Part shown: in pieces, positions 48,074 through 61,428 of the stretch
Layout of the letters: each line of letters opens with the position of its first letter
Position numbering within the stretch: the stretch's first letter is position 1
NCBI RefSeq assembly: GCF_005222225.1
Contig: NZ_CP036536.1
Span: 2,256,001 to 2,320,000 of the forward strand
Length of the DNA: 64,000 bases
Direction: 5' to 3'
Origin: Salinimonas lutimaris
Lineage (GTDB): Bacteria; Pseudomonadota; Gammaproteobacteria; Enterobacterales; Alteromonadaceae
Made by a program: the position numbers and the translations under genes
The notes under the pieces: model-generated
Databases searched by the model: none
Told to the model about the DNA's origin: nothing
Seen by the model: the letters and a program-made list of their open reading frames with translations, nothing else

Positions 48074-48904
48074 TTATTTTTTTACTGCCAGATACTGACG
48101 GACAATTTTGACAACATCCACGGTTTCAGCAACATCATGCACACGAATGATGTTGGCACCAGCCTGAGCGGCCAGTGTTGCCAGGGCCAGACTACCAGCC
48201 AGGCGTTCGTGAACGTTATTGTTCAGTACATTACCAATCATAGATTTACGGGACATCCCCACCAGAACCGGGTGCCCTAATGCCTGAATATCGGCAAGTT
48301 GCGCCAACAGCTGATAATTATGCTCAACTGTTTTGCCAAAGCCATAGCCAGGATCAACAATTATGTTGTTTTTATCGATACCTGCGTCTACACAGGCGGT
48401 AATACGGTGCCGCAAAAAGTCGTTTACCTCATCCACTACATTAGCGTAATCAGGGACATTTTGCTGCATGGTTTGTGGCTGTCCACGCATGTGCATCAAA
48501 CACACCGGCACATTCGCTTTCGCAGCGGCGGCAAGGGCGTCAGGCTCCTGCAATGCTCGCACATCGTTGATTAAGCCCGCGCCGGCGGCTACCGCCTCTC
48601 TAATGACCTGCGCTTTGCTGGTATCCACTGAAATTGCCACATCAAATCGCTGACGTACCGCTTCTACTGCGGGTATGACCCGATGCAGCTCTTCCTCCAC
48701 CGCGACTTCCGGCGCGCCTGGCCGGGTTGACTCCCCGCCAATGTCAATAAAAGTGGCACCGGCTTTAACCATCTGGGCTGCGTGTTCGATAACCTGTGTC
48801 AGCGAGTGATGCTGACCACCATCTGAAAAGGAGTCTGGTGTCACATTCAAAATGCCCATTACCTGGGGCAACTGAATGTCGACAGTATGCTGATTAAACT
48901 TCAT
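48074..48904 (-). CDS. folP: Dihydropteroate synthase
   Basis: 276 residues. FolP joins dihydropterin pyrophosphate with p-aminobenzoate for folate; it is the sulfonamide target. The two signature motifs are present: MGILNVTPDSFSDGG and FIDIGGESTRPGA, together with VDTSKAQVIREAVAAGAGLINDV, MHMRGQPQTMQ and IIRVHDVAETVD. No resistance-type insertion is seen in the loops. It lies downstream of ftsH behind a terminator, followed by glmM. Confidence 0.97.
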   Translation of the reverse strand: MKFNQHTVDIQLPQVMGILNVTPDSFSDGGQHHSLTQVIEHAAQMVKAGATFIDIGGESTRPGAPEVAVEEELHRVIPAVEAVRQRFDVAISVDTSKAQVIREAVAAGAGLINDVRALQEPDALAAAAKANVPVCLMHMRGQPQTMQQNVPDYANVVDEVNDFLRHRITACVDAGIDKNNIIVDPGYGFGKTVEHNYQLLAQLADIQALGHPVLVGMSRKSMIGNVLNNNVHERLAGSLALATLAAQAGANIIRVHDVAETVDVVKIVRQYLAVKK

Positions 48905-48970
48905 AGCATTGAATATCTTATTGGGTGGGACTAATACCTGAAACAGAACATTTCAGATCGTTAACAATAA

Positions 48971-49000
48971 AAAAAACGCCAGCTTAAGCTGGCGTTTTTT
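48971..49000 (-). terminator. Intrinsic terminator of ftsH
   Basis: A perfect 30-base palindrome: AACGCCAGC pairs with GCTGGCGTT around TTAA with A4 and T4 extensions. It lies immediately after the ftsH stop, separating it from folP. Confidence 0.94.
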
Positions 49001-49002
49001 AT

Positions 49003-50943
49003 TTAGCTTGGCAGGTCGCCGGGCTTACCTACTGATGGCTTATCAACGCCATCACTGGTAATTTCACCTTCTCTGGAAGGTTTGCCGCCACTAGGCTTGT
49101 CGCCATCTTTTGGCGTGCGGTCTTCCCAGTCAGACGGTGGACGAACGTCGGTACGATTCATCAGATCATCAATTTGTTTCGCATCAATAGTTTCGTACTT
49201 CATCAGTGCGTCACGCATTGAGTGCAGAATGTCGATGTTGTCTTCCAGAATCTTGTAGGCGCGATCATAGTTGTTATCAATAATCGCCTTGATTTCAGCA
49301 TCAATGGCCCGGGCTGTATCATCAGACATGCTCGATGCCTTCGACATAGATTTACCCAAGAATACTTCGCCTTCTTCCTCAGCGTAAAGCATTGGTCCCA
49401 TTTTGCTAGACAGACCCCATTGAGTGACCATCTTACGGGCAATATCAGTGGCCCGCTCAATATCGTTTGACGCCCCTGTAGTTACCTTATCGTCACCATA
49501 GATGATCTGTTCAGCAATACGACCACCAAACAAGCTTGAAATCATACTTTCAAGATGCTGTTTAGAGTGACTCACACGATCCTGCTCTGGCAAATACATG
49601 GTCACACCCAACGCACGACCACGCGGAATAATCGACACTTTATAAACCGGATCATGCTCTGGAACCAGGCGACCAACAATAGCGTGGCCGGCTTCATGAT
49701 AAGCGGTCATAGATTTTTCATCTTCCGACATCACCATCGACTTGCGCTCAGCGCCCATCATGATTTTATCTTTTGCCTTGTCGAACTCTTCCATCGATAC
49801 CAGACGCTTGTTAGCACGGGCTGCGAACAGAGCTGCTTCGTTAACCAGGTTAGCTAAATCAGCACCTGAGAAGCCAGGCGTACCACGGGCAATCACAGCA
49901 GGTTCAACGTTATCGCCAATAGGCACCTTACGCATGTGCACTTTAAGGATATGCTCACGACCACGGATGTCCGGCAGGCCAACGACTACCTGGCGGTCAA
50001 AACGACCAGGACGCAGAAGTGCAGGATCCAGTACGTCAGGACGGTTAGTGGCTGCAATTACAATAATGCCTTCATGACCTTCAAAACCATCCATTTCAAC
50101 CAGCATCTGGTTCAGGGTTTGCTCACGCTCGTCGTGACCACCACCCAGACCGGCGCCACGCTGACGACCGACAGCATCGATTTCATCGATAAAGATGATG
50201 CAAGGCGCTGATTTTTTCGCCTGCTCGAACATGTCACGAACCCGGGATGCACCCACCCCTACGAACATCTCAACAAAATCTGAACCAGAGATAGTAAAGA
50301 ACGGCACTTTAGCTTCACCGGCAATGGCTTTTGCCAACAATGTTTTACCGGTACCCGGTGGGCCTACCATCAGTACGCCTTTAGGGATTTTACCACCCAG
50401 CTTCTGGAATTTTGACGGATCACGCAGGAAATCGACCAGCTCAGAAACATCTTCTTTAGCTTCGTCACAACCAGCCACATCAGCAAATGTCGTTTTAATC
50501 TGATCTTCGCCCAGCAAACGTGCCTTACTCTTACCGAAAGACATCGCGCCACGGCCACCGCCGCCCTGCATCTGGCGCATGAAGAAAATCCACACGGCGA
50601 TCAGAAGTAGCATTGGGAACCAGGAAATGAAAATTGACGTTAGAATTGAAGGTTTCTCAGGCGGCTCGCCATAGATGCGAACGTCCTTGGCAGCAAGATC
50701 AGAAACCAGTTTATCGTCAAAGTAAGGAATATAAGTGACAAAAGTTTCGCCGGACCGTTTGGTACCGCGAATCTCCCGTGATTCACTGTCTATTTTTACT
50801 TCACGGATATTGCCCTGATTAGCTTCTTTCAGGAATGTGGTGTAATCAGTCTGTGCCCGTGTTGATTCACCCGGAGAAAAACTCTGGAAAACCGACATCA
50901 GAACCACAGCGATAACTAACCATAAAATTAAGTTTTTTGCCAT
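49003..50943 (-). CDS. ftsH: ATP-dependent zinc metalloprotease FtsH
   Basis: 646 residues from the chosen ATG (E. coli 644; a TTG three codons upstream is less likely). FtsH degrades membrane and regulatory proteins such as LpxC and sigma-32. Helix 1 ([19 protein letters not shown], matching E. coli) and helix 2 (about 100-120) enclose a periplasmic domain. The AAA module has Walker A GPPGTGKT, Walker [10 protein letters not shown], and the arginine-finger region; the protease site is HEAGH (about 415) with a distal Asp. The C-terminus is low-complexity (DKPSGGKPS-type repeats). It lies 145 bp after rlmE. Confidence 0.97.
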   Translation of the reverse strand: MAKNLILWLVIAVVLMSVFQSFSPGESTRAQTDYTTFLKEANQGNIREVKIDSESREIRGTKRSGETFVTYIPYFDDKLVSDLAAKDVRIYGEPPEKPSILTSIFISWFPMLLLIAVWIFFMRQMQGGGGRGAMSFGKSKARLLGEDQIKTTFADVAGCDEAKEDVSELVDFLRDPSKFQKLGGKIPKGVLMVGPPGTGKTLLAKAIAGEAKVPFFTISGSDFVEMFVGVGASRVRDMFEQAKKSAPCIIFIDEIDAVGRQRGAGLGGGHDEREQTLNQMLVEMDGFEGHEGIIVIAATNRPDVLDPALLRPGRFDRQVVVGLPDIRGREHILKVHMRKVPIGDNVEPAVIARGTPGFSGADLANLVNEAALFAARANKRLVSMEEFDKAKDKIMMGAERKSMVMSEDEKSMTAYHEAGHAIVGRLVPEHDPVYKVSIIPRGRALGVTMYLPEQDRVSHSKQHLESMISSLFGGRIAEQIIYGDDKVTTGASNDIERATDIARKMVTQWGLSSKMGPMLYAEEEGEVFLGKSMSKASSMSDDTARAIDAEIKAIIDNNYDRAYKILEDNIDILHSMRDALMKYETIDAKQIDDLMNRTDVRPPSDWEDRTPKDGDKPSGGKPSREGEITSDGVDKPSVGKPGDLPS

Positions 50944-51088
50944 ATCGCTCAATGCTACTAACCTCTAAAAAAAACCGGATTAAGGAGAAAGACCGGATAC
51001 TCACAGCATAGCAACCTAATGCCTGAACGCCACCTTAATCTTTCTTAAACCGGACGAATTTGTTCCTATTTCGCTATTTGCTAGCCTA

Positions 51089-51718
51089 CTACATTTTGTA
51101 GCCGCAAGCCACCAGATAGACTTCCCGCGAACGCGCCCGCGATGAATCGGGCTTTCGGGTTTTAACAACAGTAAATGTTTGTTTTAGCTGTTTAAGATAT
51201 TCATCAAACCCTTCGCCCTGGAAAACTTTTATTACAAAATCTCCACCGGGCTTGAGTACCTGATGACACATATCCAGCGCCAAATCACACAAATACATAG
51301 ACTGGGCCTGATCGACCGCATTATTGCCAGATAAATTTGGTGCCATATCTGACAATATAACTTCTACGTTGCGACCTCCGATTCTGTTCAACAGCGCATC
51401 TAACACTGCATCTTCGCGAAAATCGCCTTTAAGAAAATCAACGCCGGCAATCGGATCCATATCCAGAATGTCACAGGCAATGACCTGACCGTTATCGCCG
51501 GTCAGCTTGGTGGCAAGCTGCGACCAGCCGCCCGGAGCAGCCCCCAGGTCGACCACTGTCATCCCCGGTTTGATTAATTTATCTTTTTCCTGAATCTCTT
51601 CCAGTTTAAAGATTGCCCGGGACCGAAACCCTTGTTTCTGAGCCTGTTGGACATAATGATCATCAAAATGTTCTTTCAACCAGCGTTTACTGCTCGCGGT
51701 ATGCTTCTTTTTTGTCAT
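51089..51718 (-). CDS. rlmE: 23S rRNA 2'-O-methyltransferase RlmE (RrmJ/FtsJ)
   Basis: 209 residues. RlmE methylates U2552 of 23S rRNA using SAM and is needed for 50S assembly. The K-D-K-E catalytic set is present ([12 protein letters not shown]..., Asp in ILSDMAPN, Lys in VIKVFQGEG, Glu near the end), and the SAM site is [15 protein letters not shown]. In E. coli it is cotranscribed with ftsH; here a 145-bp gap separates them. It is divergent from yhbY (92 bp), another ribosome factor. Confidence 0.96.
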   Translation of the reverse strand: MTKKKHTASSKRWLKEHFDDHYVQQAQKQGFRSRAIFKLEEIQEKDKLIKPGMTVVDLGAAPGGWSQLATKLTGDNGQVIACDILDMDPIAGVDFLKGDFREDAVLDALLNRIGGRNVEVILSDMAPNLSGNNAVDQAQSMYLCDLALDMCHQVLKPGGDFVIKVFQGEGFDEYLKQLKQTFTVVKTRKPDSSRARSREVYLVACGYKM

Positions 51719-51810
51719 TGTGTCACTTTGTCATTGGGAATGTGGTGAAGATGGCGTTAGAATATGCCTTTTCAAGATCTAAACGCTAATTAATTAAAGA
51801 AATTCGAGTA

Positions 51811-52104
51811 ATGAAACTTTCCAATAAACAAAAGCAATTTCTCAAAGGCCTGGCCCATTCATTAAAACCGGTTGTACAACTGGGCGGCAATGGACTAACC
51901 GAAGGAGTTGTTGCTGAAATCGACAACGCGCTAAACCACCATGAACTGATCAAAGTGAAGGTACCTACCGACGACAGAGAAGAAAAAACCCTGATCATTG
52001 ATGCCATTGTACGTGAAACAGAGGCAGTCAAAGTTCAGGTGATCGGCCACACGCTGATTATCTATCGCCCTTCTGAAGAGCGTAAAATTCAGTTGCCAAA
52101 ATAA
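51811..52104 (+). CDS. yhbY: Ribosome assembly RNA-binding protein YhbY
   Basis: 97 residues, a single CRM domain. It binds pre-50S particles. The GxxG RNA-binding loop is seen in QLGGNGLTEGVV, with the family opening LSNKQKQFLKGLAHSLKPVV. As in E. coli, yhbY is divergent from rlmE. No terminator is visible behind it, and the SDR gene starts 92 bp later. Confidence 0.95.
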   Translation: MKLSNKQKQFLKGLAHSLKPVVQLGGNGLTEGVVAEIDNALNHHELIKVKVPTDDREEKTLIIDAIVRETEAVKVQVIGHTLIIYRPSEERKIQLPK

Positions 52105-52196
52105 ATCAACCTGACTGGTTACCACAGCGTTAAAAAATAGTTATTTTTTTGAAATGCGCGTAGTATCGTTGCTATGTTGCACTATGAAGAATAACG

Positions 52197-52973
52197 ATGG
52201 AATTGAAAAACTTAACTGCTGTTGTAACTGGTGGCTGCTCTGGTCTGGGACATGCCACCGCGGTTGCCCTGCGGGCCGCAGGGGCTAATGTTGCCCTGCT
52301 GGACCTGAATCATGAACAAGGCGTCCAGCGCGTCGCCGAACTGGATGAACAGCACACTCTGTTTTGCCAGGTTGATGTTCGTGATGAGGGCAATATTGAG
52401 CAAGCACTGAATCAGGTCACAGAGCGCTTTGGTGCTATTCACCTTTGTGTAAACTGCGCCGGTATTGCACCGGCTTCCCGCACCCTTGACCGTGATGGCC
52501 AGCCCGCGCCATTATCCGGTTTTCAAAAAACCATTGATATTAACCTTGTCGGTACTTTTAACGTGGCTCGTCTGGTAGCGGCTAAAATGGCTGCGCAACC
52601 ACCACTGAATGATGCCGGGGAACGCGGGGTCATTATTAACACGGCTTCTATTGCCGGCTATGAGGGTCAAATCGGACAAACCGCCTACGCTGCCAGTAAG
52701 GGTGGGATCATCGCTTTAACCTTGCCAATGGCCCGGGATCTGGCGCCGCTGGGGATCAGGGTAAATACCATTGCACCGGGTGTGATGGGTACGCCCTTGC
52801 TGCTGGCTATGCCAGATAAAGTTCAGGATGCCCTGTCTGCCAATGTTCCCTACCCTAAACGGCTGGGCTTACCCGAAGAATTTGCCAGCCTGGTCTGTCA
52901 TATCAGCCAGAACACTTATATAAACGGGGAAACGATTCGTCTGGATGGCGCTTTGCGCATGCCACCGAAATAA
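52197..52973 (+). CDS. SDR, 3-hydroxyacyl-CoA dehydrogenase type (HSD10-like)
   Basis: 258 residues. The Rossmann motif TGGCSGLG (11-18) and Asp/Leu after strand 2 (LLDLN) suggest NAD. NCAGIAPA, the Ser of NTASIAGYEG and Tyr/Lys in AYAASKGG form the active site. GQPAPLSGFQKTIDINLVGTFNV and RLDGALRMPPK are typical of the 3-hydroxy-2-methylbutyryl-CoA/HSD17B10 group of acyl-CoA dehydrogenases, used in isoleucine and fatty acid breakdown. No other beta-oxidation gene is near. It ends at a strong bidirectional terminator. Confidence 0.9.
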   Translation: MELKNLTAVVTGGCSGLGHATAVALRAAGANVALLDLNHEQGVQRVAELDEQHTLFCQVDVRDEGNIEQALNQVTERFGAIHLCVNCAGIAPASRTLDRDGQPAPLSGFQKTIDINLVGTFNVARLVAAKMAAQPPLNDAGERGVIINTASIAGYEGQIGQTAYAASKGGIIALTLPMARDLAPLGIRVNTIAPGVMGTPLLLAMPDKVQDALSANVPYPKRLGLPEEFASLVCHISQNTYINGETIRLDGALRMPPK

Positions 52974-52981
52974 TTCCGCGC

Positions 52982-53018
52982 AAAAAAGCCCGGCTTATAG
53001 CTTAAGCCGGGCTTTTTT
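52982..53018. terminator. Bidirectional intrinsic terminator between SDR and Lon-like gene
   Basis: GCCCGGCTTA pairs with TAAGCCGGGC around TAGCT, flanked by A6 and T7. It serves both convergent genes. Confidence 0.95.
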
Positions 53019-55411
53019 TATTCTTCACCGCCATTAACAATCAGTGAAATATTATACAACCGGTTTACCGCATGGTAATTAATGCTGTTTTTCGGATAAC
53101 GCCCCCGGGCCGACAGCACACCAGGCTCTTTTTCCATTAACAAACCAAGCGCCTCATCCACTGTAGCGACGGTGTAAATATGAAATTTTCCTCGTTTCAC
53201 GGCATCAATTACGGTTTTATCCAACACCAGATTCACCGCATTGGACTTTGGAATTACCACCCCCTGTTCGCCGGTCAGTCCCCGATGCTGGCATAAATCA
53301 AAAAAACCTTCGATTTTCTCATTTACACCACCTACAGCCTGTACCTCACCATACTGGTTTATCGATCCGGTAATGGCCAGACTCTGATTGGCCGGTAAAT
53401 CGGTCAGCGCCGAAATCAGGGCAACCAGCTCACCGAGTGACGCACTGTCCCCGTCGATATGACCATAGGACTGCTCCAGCGCAATATTGGCTGACAGCGT
53501 CAGCGGAAAATGCTGGGCATATTTATTACCCAGATAACCGGTCAGCAGCATCACCCCTTTCGAGTGAATGGACTGTCCCAGTTCCACTTCCCGCTCAATA
53601 TCCACTACACCATTAGAGCCGGCATAAACCGTTGAGGTAATTCTGGCGGGCGTGCCAAATGCGGTATCTCCAATATCCAGTACGGTCAGGCCATTGACCT
53701 TCCCCACCGCATGGCCCTGAGTATCAATCAGCACATGGCCTTCTTTTATATCATCAAGTAATGACTGACTAACCCGCCCGGTGCGACGTTTTTTAGCCTG
53801 CAATGCAGTTTCAATATGGGTATTTTCAAGCTCCGCAGTGCCGGCCCGCTGACTATAAAAGGCCGCTTCATTTACCAGCTCCAGAATCTCTGCAATATGG
53901 GCAGATAACTTGTCCCGATGCTCTGCCATACGCAATGAATACTGGACCAGACGCACCATGGCCCCGGAACTGATCTGGTTCAGGCCAATGGATGCGGCGT
54001 GCTGGCGCACCTTGCCCACAAAATCAAATAAAGCCTGACGGGTGACCGGAATATCGTGGTCAAAATCCACTAACACCCGAAATAGCTCCTCAAACTCGTC
54101 ATCATAATCCTGCAAGGTGTAGTACAGGTCCCGTGAGCCAAGCAGCACCACCTTAACATTCAGCTCCATCGGCTGCGGATTCAGGGTGATGGCATTCACC
54201 ATACCAAAGTCCTGCTGTGGTAAGTCCATTTTCAACACACCGGATTTAATCGCCAGTTTCAGGGTTTCCCATACATATGGCTGCTCCACCACCTGATCCA
54301 CATCCAATAGCAGATAACCGCCGTTGGCTTTATGCAGGGCTCCGGCCCGAATCATCCTGAAATTGGTAAATACACTGCCATGAACATTGGTGTACTCAAT
54401 TTTGCCAAACAGGTTCTGATAAGTCGGATTGGGCTCATAAACAATCGGGGCACCGGCGTCATACTGATGAGAAACCAGAATATTGGGCAGATAGGTTTCT
54501 TCAAGGTATGCGCGGCGATCAAGCTCATCCGGTTTATCTTCCCGGGCTTCTTCTACCAGCAGCGACACGATCGTGTCGGTCAGATGAGTACGCAGTTTGC
54601 GCAAATACTTCAATATCACCAGATTGCCCGAGTAATCGTGCTCCAGCCTTTTCAGTAACGGGCGAATTCCGTTTTCCGCAGTTTCACGGTCCAGCTTACT
54701 CAGTTTTTCGGCATTTTCGCGTTTCCACACCGGCAAACTCAGCAAACTTTCGCTCAGACGATTTTCCAGCTCATCAACCAGATCATAGTAATATTTGCGC
54801 TCGCTGTCAGCCAGCCCGGCAAACTGCGTTTCATTAATGGGCTTGCCCTCAACCATCGGGGCAAACGAGATATTACCGCCTTCTTCAAGCATCGCCACCT
54901 GATTAGCATTAGCATAGCGCTCTACGCTATCCAGCGCTTCATCGTAACGCTGGTCATACTCGCGGTTAATGGCGGCTTTACGGCGCTGGTAGCCAGGGTT
55001 GTCGAACGCGGCCGGAAAGGTCGCCAGCAAATCATTAATCAGGCTTTGCATTACTTTATGAAACTGGCGGGCCTCGCCGGCCGGTAAACGTAACAGCACC
55101 GGTTCTCGCTCATCTTCCAGGTTCGCGATATAACACCAGTCATCCGGCGACGGCAAAGTCGCCGCAGCCCGTTCAATATGGTCCTGAACCAGTGTAAACC
55201 GGCCCGTGGCGGCCTCACCCATCACATACAGGTTATAGCCTTTGGCACGAATGGCCAGGCCAAAATCCAGCGCTTCACGAGCGCGCTCCTGGCCAATAAA
55301 GGTCGCATTTAAAGCCGCATCGTCTTTCAGGGCCTGCGTGATCATGCGCTTATTAATTCGCGGCGCTAACTGCTCAGAGTTCAGCTTCAACGGGTTTACT
55401 GCATCGGTCAT
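53018..55411 (-). CDS. ATP-dependent protease of the Lon family (YcbZ/AAA_32 type)
   Basis: 797 residues from the second in-frame ATG (the longer start at 55429 is possible; neither has a clear ribosome site). The N-terminal half is an AAA_32 module with a Walker A-like GEAATGRFT (65-73; the usual Lys is replaced), coupled to helical segments and MDLPQQDFGMVNAI. The C-terminal Lon protease domain has the Ser of DGDSASLGEL (about 656) and Lys of GVNEKIEGFF (about 699), the catalytic dyad. YcbZ-type Lon proteins lack the Lon N domain and may lack ATPase activity; this is a full-length member. Convergent with the SDR gene. Confidence 0.92.
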   Translation of the reverse strand: MTDAVNPLKLNSEQLAPRINKRMITQALKDDAALNATFIGQERAREALDFGLAIRAKGYNLYVMGEAATGRFTLVQDHIERAAATLPSPDDWCYIANLEDEREPVLLRLPAGEARQFHKVMQSLINDLLATFPAAFDNPGYQRRKAAINREYDQRYDEALDSVERYANANQVAMLEEGGNISFAPMVEGKPINETQFAGLADSERKYYYDLVDELENRLSESLLSLPVWKRENAEKLSKLDRETAENGIRPLLKRLEHDYSGNLVILKYLRKLRTHLTDTIVSLLVEEAREDKPDELDRRAYLEETYLPNILVSHQYDAGAPIVYEPNPTYQNLFGKIEYTNVHGSVFTNFRMIRAGALHKANGGYLLLDVDQVVEQPYVWETLKLAIKSGVLKMDLPQQDFGMVNAITLNPQPMELNVKVVLLGSRDLYYTLQDYDDEFEELFRVLVDFDHDIPVTRQALFDFVGKVRQHAASIGLNQISSGAMVRLVQYSLRMAEHRDKLSAHIAEILELVNEAAFYSQRAGTAELENTHIETALQAKKRRTGRVSQSLLDDIKEGHVLIDTQGHAVGKVNGLTVLDIGDTAFGTPARITSTVYAGSNGVVDIEREVELGQSIHSKGVMLLTGYLGNKYAQHFPLTLSANIALEQSYGHIDGDSASLGELVALISALTDLPANQSLAITGSINQYGEVQAVGGVNEKIEGFFDLCQHRGLTGEQGVVIPKSNAVNLVLDKTVIDAVKRGKFHIYTVATVDEALGLLMEKEPGVLSARGRYPKNSINYHAVNRLYNISLIVNGGEE

Positions 55412-55532
55412 AGTTTTGATTATCATCACTTTTGCTTAAGTGAAACGTGAATTTCAGACCCTGTCAATCAACCTGTCTTGCAGTCTGGCAAAAAGGCGCT
55501 TAATCTGCACAAAAAACCATCGGTAATTAAAT

Positions 55533-56057
55533 ATGAAACCTGCTTCGCTATTTTTTCCTCTGTTACTGGGCGCTGCAGTCCCCGCTGCTCACGCTCATGT
55601 GGATGCGGTTGGCAGCCAGGGCTTTGTGCTGACCAATACGGCGGTAACTACCGTCAGTGCACCTCAGCTATGGGAATATCTGGTAAATGATGTGGATCAA
55701 TGGTGGCCTGAGGATCACACCTGGTGGGAAGGCACCTTATCGATTGACCCGCAGGCCGGCGGCTGTTTCTGTGAAAAAAACGACAGCAACGAAGCGCTGC
55801 ATATGCAGGTCAGCTACGTACAGCCACCGTTTTTACTGCGGATGACCGGCGGGCTTGGTCCGTTACAGCAGCTGGGCCTGCAAGGTACTTTGAACTGGCA
55901 GATAACGCCGGCAGAGGATGGCAGCCATATTAGTTTGTCATACCATGTTTCCGGCTTTTACCCGCAGGGATTTGAGAAACTGGCTAACATCGTGGATCAG
56001 GTCCAGGCCGGTCAGTTACAGGCACTGGCCACTTATGCCGACCGTCAGCAACAGTAG
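55533..56057 (+). CDS. Exported SRPBCC-like protein, function unknown
   Basis: 174 residues with a signal peptide (FFPLLLGAAVPAAHAH, cleavage near residue 21). The mature part looks like an SRPBCC/AHSA1-type beta-alpha fold: LTNTAVTTVSAPQLWEYLVNDVDQWWPEDHTWW, then CFCEKNDSNEALHMQVSYVQPPFLLRMTGGLGPLQQLGL and LNWQITPAEDGSHISLSYHVSGF, close to the pattern of polyketide cyclase/START-like proteins. The periplasmic location is unusual. The Cys pair CFC may form a disulfide or bind a metal. Stands alone upstream of leuS. Confidence 0.75.
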   Translation: MKPASLFFPLLLGAAVPAAHAHVDAVGSQGFVLTNTAVTTVSAPQLWEYLVNDVDQWWPEDHTWWEGTLSIDPQAGGCFCEKNDSNEALHMQVSYVQPPFLLRMTGGLGPLQQLGLQGTLNWQITPAEDGSHISLSYHVSGFYPQGFEKLANIVDQVQAGQLQALATYADRQQQ

Positions 56058-58807
<2,750 letters not shown>

Positions 58808-58808
<1 letters not shown>

Positions 58809-59317
58809 TGAAAAAGCACGTTTTACTTGCTGTTGCACTGCTGACCGGTCTGCTGATGGCAGGCTGCGGCTTTCACTTGCGCGGGTCACAGGCACTGCCA
58901 CCGAATATTGAGTCGGTGGCAGTGACGGCAGTAAAGCCCCATGCATTATTAGAACGGGCGCTGAACGAGCGGCTGGATGTTTACCAGATCAATCGTGTAG
59001 CCCTGTCCCAGCTGACCGGGAATAATGACACCGCCATTATTCAGCTCATGCCTGAGACCCTGGAGCGCCGGCTGTTGTCGGTGTTCTCCACCGGTCAGGT
59101 GGCAGAATATGAACTGATTTATGGGGTGACTTATCAGGTGACCTTCCCGGATCATGAACCGATTCGCGGTTATTTTGAAATTTTGCGTGATTATCAGGAT
59201 GATCCCGATCAGGTGCTGGCTAAGTCCAGAGAACTTGATTTGGTTGTAGGTGAGATGCGTAATGAAGCCGCAGACCGGATTATCCGGCAGCTGGCCCGAC
59301 AGGCCAGTGAACTGTAA
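58808..59317 (+). CDS. lptE: LPS-assembly lipoprotein LptE
   Basis: 169 residues. LptE is the outer membrane lipoprotein that plugs LptD in LPS transport. The lipobox is LLMAGCGFHLRG (Cys about 20), followed by the family motif GFHLRGSQALPPNIESVAVTA. The ATG overlaps the leuS stop (TAATG). The leuS-lptE-holA order is the standard gammaproteobacterial one. Confidence 0.94.
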
Positions 59318-59322
59318 TACCC

Positions 59323-60345
59323 ATGCAGGTTTACCCGAATAAATTTGATGCAGAACTCAGGCAGGGCCTCAAGCCCTGCTATTTGCTGTTTGGCGATGAG
59401 CCACAGCAAAAGTTTTCAATGGTCAACGCACTACGCGCCAGGGCAAAAAAGAACGGGTTTGATGAGCGCACCGTACTGGTCGCCGACAAAGACTTCAACT
59501 GGAATCAGTTATACGAAGTCACCCAGAGCATGTCTTTATTTTCTAATGCTCAGCTGGTCGAGCTGGAGTTACCCTCAGGTAAACCTGGCACCGAAGGCAG
59601 TAAAGCATTACAGGAAATAGCACCTTTACTGGGGCCTGATACCCTGTTACTGGTTCACGGTCCCAAAATTGGCAAAGATATTCAAAAAGCCAAATGGTTT
59701 AAAGCACTGGATGCCATCGGTGTTTTTTCTATTTGCTATCCTCTTGAGGGAAAACAGCTTCATAGCTGGATTGGCCAAACCCTCAAAGCGTTTGACTTAC
59801 ACGCTGACCAAAGCTGCGTGCAACTGATTGCCGATTTTACCGAAGGTAATATGATGGCGGCATATCAGGAGATGGAAAAGCTCGCGCTGGTTTATGCCGG
59901 GCAAACCATCGACCGTGCGCAAATGGAAAGTATCATTGTTGATCAATCACGCTTTACCGTATTTCAGATGGTGGATGTGATGCTCAGCGGGGATCAGCAG
60001 CGCTGTATCAAAATGCTCTACCGGCTGGAAAGTGAAGGCATTGAGCCTACTATTGTGGTCTGGGCGCTCGCCCGGGAGTGGCAGCTGCTATGGAAACTGA
60101 AAAAACAACTGAGTCGGGGCGAACAGATACAGTGGCAGCGTCACGGTATCTGGCGTAATCGCCAGCCGGCTTATCAGGCCGCGCTGAACCGCTTATCCTT
60201 ACCCCAGCTTGAACAGATTCGCGATCAGGTACGTGATGCCGATATTGCGTTTAAACAAAACCAGATTATTCGCCCTTATGTTAAACTGGCGCATCTGTGC
60301 TTGTTATTCACCGGGGTTCCCCTGGCAATGGAATTAGGAGCCTGA
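59323..60345 (+). CDS. holA: DNA polymerase III subunit delta
   Basis: 340 residues. HolA opens the beta clamp as part of the clamp loader. The N-terminal segment LRQGLKPCYLLFGDEPQQKFSMVNALR fits the AAA+ domain that has lost its P-loop; the C-terminal domain is three-helical and ends in LCLLFTGVPLAMELGA. It lies 5 bp after lptE, and its TGA overlaps the nadD ATG. Confidence 0.95.
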   Translation: MQVYPNKFDAELRQGLKPCYLLFGDEPQQKFSMVNALRARAKKNGFDERTVLVADKDFNWNQLYEVTQSMSLFSNAQLVELELPSGKPGTEGSKALQEIAPLLGPDTLLLVHGPKIGKDIQKAKWFKALDAIGVFSICYPLEGKQLHSWIGQTLKAFDLHADQSCVQLIADFTEGNMMAAYQEMEKLALVYAGQTIDRAQMESIIVDQSRFTVFQMVDVMLSGDQQRCIKMLYRLESEGIEPTIVVWALAREWQLLWKLKKQLSRGEQIQWQRHGIWRNRQPAYQAALNRLSLPQLEQIRDQVRDADIAFKQNQIIRPYVKLAHLCLLFTGVPLAMELGA

Positions 60346-61019
60346 TGGTGCCGGTCACCTGTTTGTTTGGCGGCACGTTTAATCCGCCACATCAGGGCCA
60401 TATTGGCGCAGCGCTCCATACCCTGAGTGAACTGGGGTTTGACCGGCTGGGGTTGATGCCATGCAAAATACCCCCACATAAGAGCACCGCGGGCATCAGT
60501 GAACATCATCGGGTTGAAATGGTCAAACGGGTATGTGAGGTTGACTCCCGGCTGTACCCTGAACTTGTTGAGCTGTCGTTGCCCGAACCTTCCTACACCG
60601 TAAAAACCTTGCAGGCCATTCGCCAGCAACAGGCTGACGAGCCGTTATGTTTTTTTATGGGCGAGGATTCATGGCAATCACTGACCGCCTGGTTTGAATG
60701 GCCTGAATTACTTAAACTTGCGCATCTGGTGGTGATGCGCAGACCCGCTGGGCACCGTTCGCAGACAGCCGCTGAGCCGGTTTTGTCATCCGAACTTACC
60801 CGGCTTAAACAGCTGCATCAGGTTGAAAGCCCGATACAGCTGACCACCAGACCGTCAGGTCAGATTTATTTTACTCAGTCGCCGTTGTTTGATGTGTCTT
60901 CAACACAGCTTCGACAGGCACTGGCAACACCGGACAACGATTCATCCGCTATTAATGTCGATGATTGGCTGTCCCCAGCAGTCATACACTATATTAGAGA
61001 GAAGAGACTTTATGTCTGA
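60345..61019 (+). CDS. nadD: Nicotinate-mononucleotide adenylyltransferase
   Basis: 224 residues from the ATG in TGATG, shared with the holA stop. NadD transfers AMP to nicotinate mononucleotide in NAD synthesis. The nucleotidyltransferase motif [11 protein letters not shown] (with the HxGH) is near residue 8, and [21 protein letters not shown] and the ISSTxLR-like [11 protein letters not shown] follow. It overlaps the rsfS start by eight bases. Confidence 0.96.
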   Translation: MVPVTCLFGGTFNPPHQGHIGAALHTLSELGFDRLGLMPCKIPPHKSTAGISEHHRVEMVKRVCEVDSRLYPELVELSLPEPSYTVKTLQAIRQQQADEPLCFFMGEDSWQSLTAWFEWPELLKLAHLVVMRRPAGHRSQTAAEPVLSSELTRLKQLHQVESPIQLTTRPSGQIYFTQSPLFDVSSTQLRQALATPDNDSSAINVDDWLSPAVIHYIREKRLYV

Positions 61020-61362
61020 TACCGTTACTGTTAAAGGAGACCTTTTGGAGAACACCAAACTCAAGCAGTTTGTCGTAGACAAAATTGATGATATGAAAGG
61101 CCGCGACATCATTGAAATGGATGTACAAGGCAAATCTAGCATCACCGACACCATGATTATCTGTTCTGGTAACTCAAAGCGCCACGTTATGGCCATTGCA
61201 GACAACCTGATGGTTGAAGCAAAGCATGCTGGCCATGCTCCACTGAGTGTGGAAGGTAAAGAAAGCGGCGAATGGGTGCTGGTCGATCTGGGCGAAATTA
61301 TTGTGCATGTTATGCAGGATGAAACCCGCGACTTTTATCAGCTGGAAAAACTCTGGGCGTAA
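61012..61362 (+). CDS. rsfS: Ribosomal silencing factor RsfS
   Basis: 116 residues from the chosen ATG; a longer frame within nadD is not favoured. RsfS binds L14 and blocks subunit joining when nutrients are low. The core motif is [31 protein letters not shown] with a C-terminal [28 protein letters not shown] precedes the ATG; it overlaps the nadD stop by eight bases. rlmH follows 66 bp later. Confidence 0.95.
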   Translation: MSDTVTVKGDLLENTKLKQFVVDKIDDMKGRDIIEMDVQGKSSITDTMIICSGNSKRHVMAIADNLMVEAKHAGHAPLSVEGKESGEWVLVDLGEIIVHVMQDETRDFYQLEKLWA

Positions 61363-61428
61363 ACGCGTTTAACGGATAGCCAGAGGGTTATCCGGTGTTT
61401 TTCGTTACACAGAATCAAAAGGTGAAGT

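Noticed and set aside
52105-52196. A/T-rich AAAAAATA-TATTTTTT stretch after yhbY as terminator
   Set aside because: The stem has only A-T pairs and two bases of loop, too weak to be a terminator.
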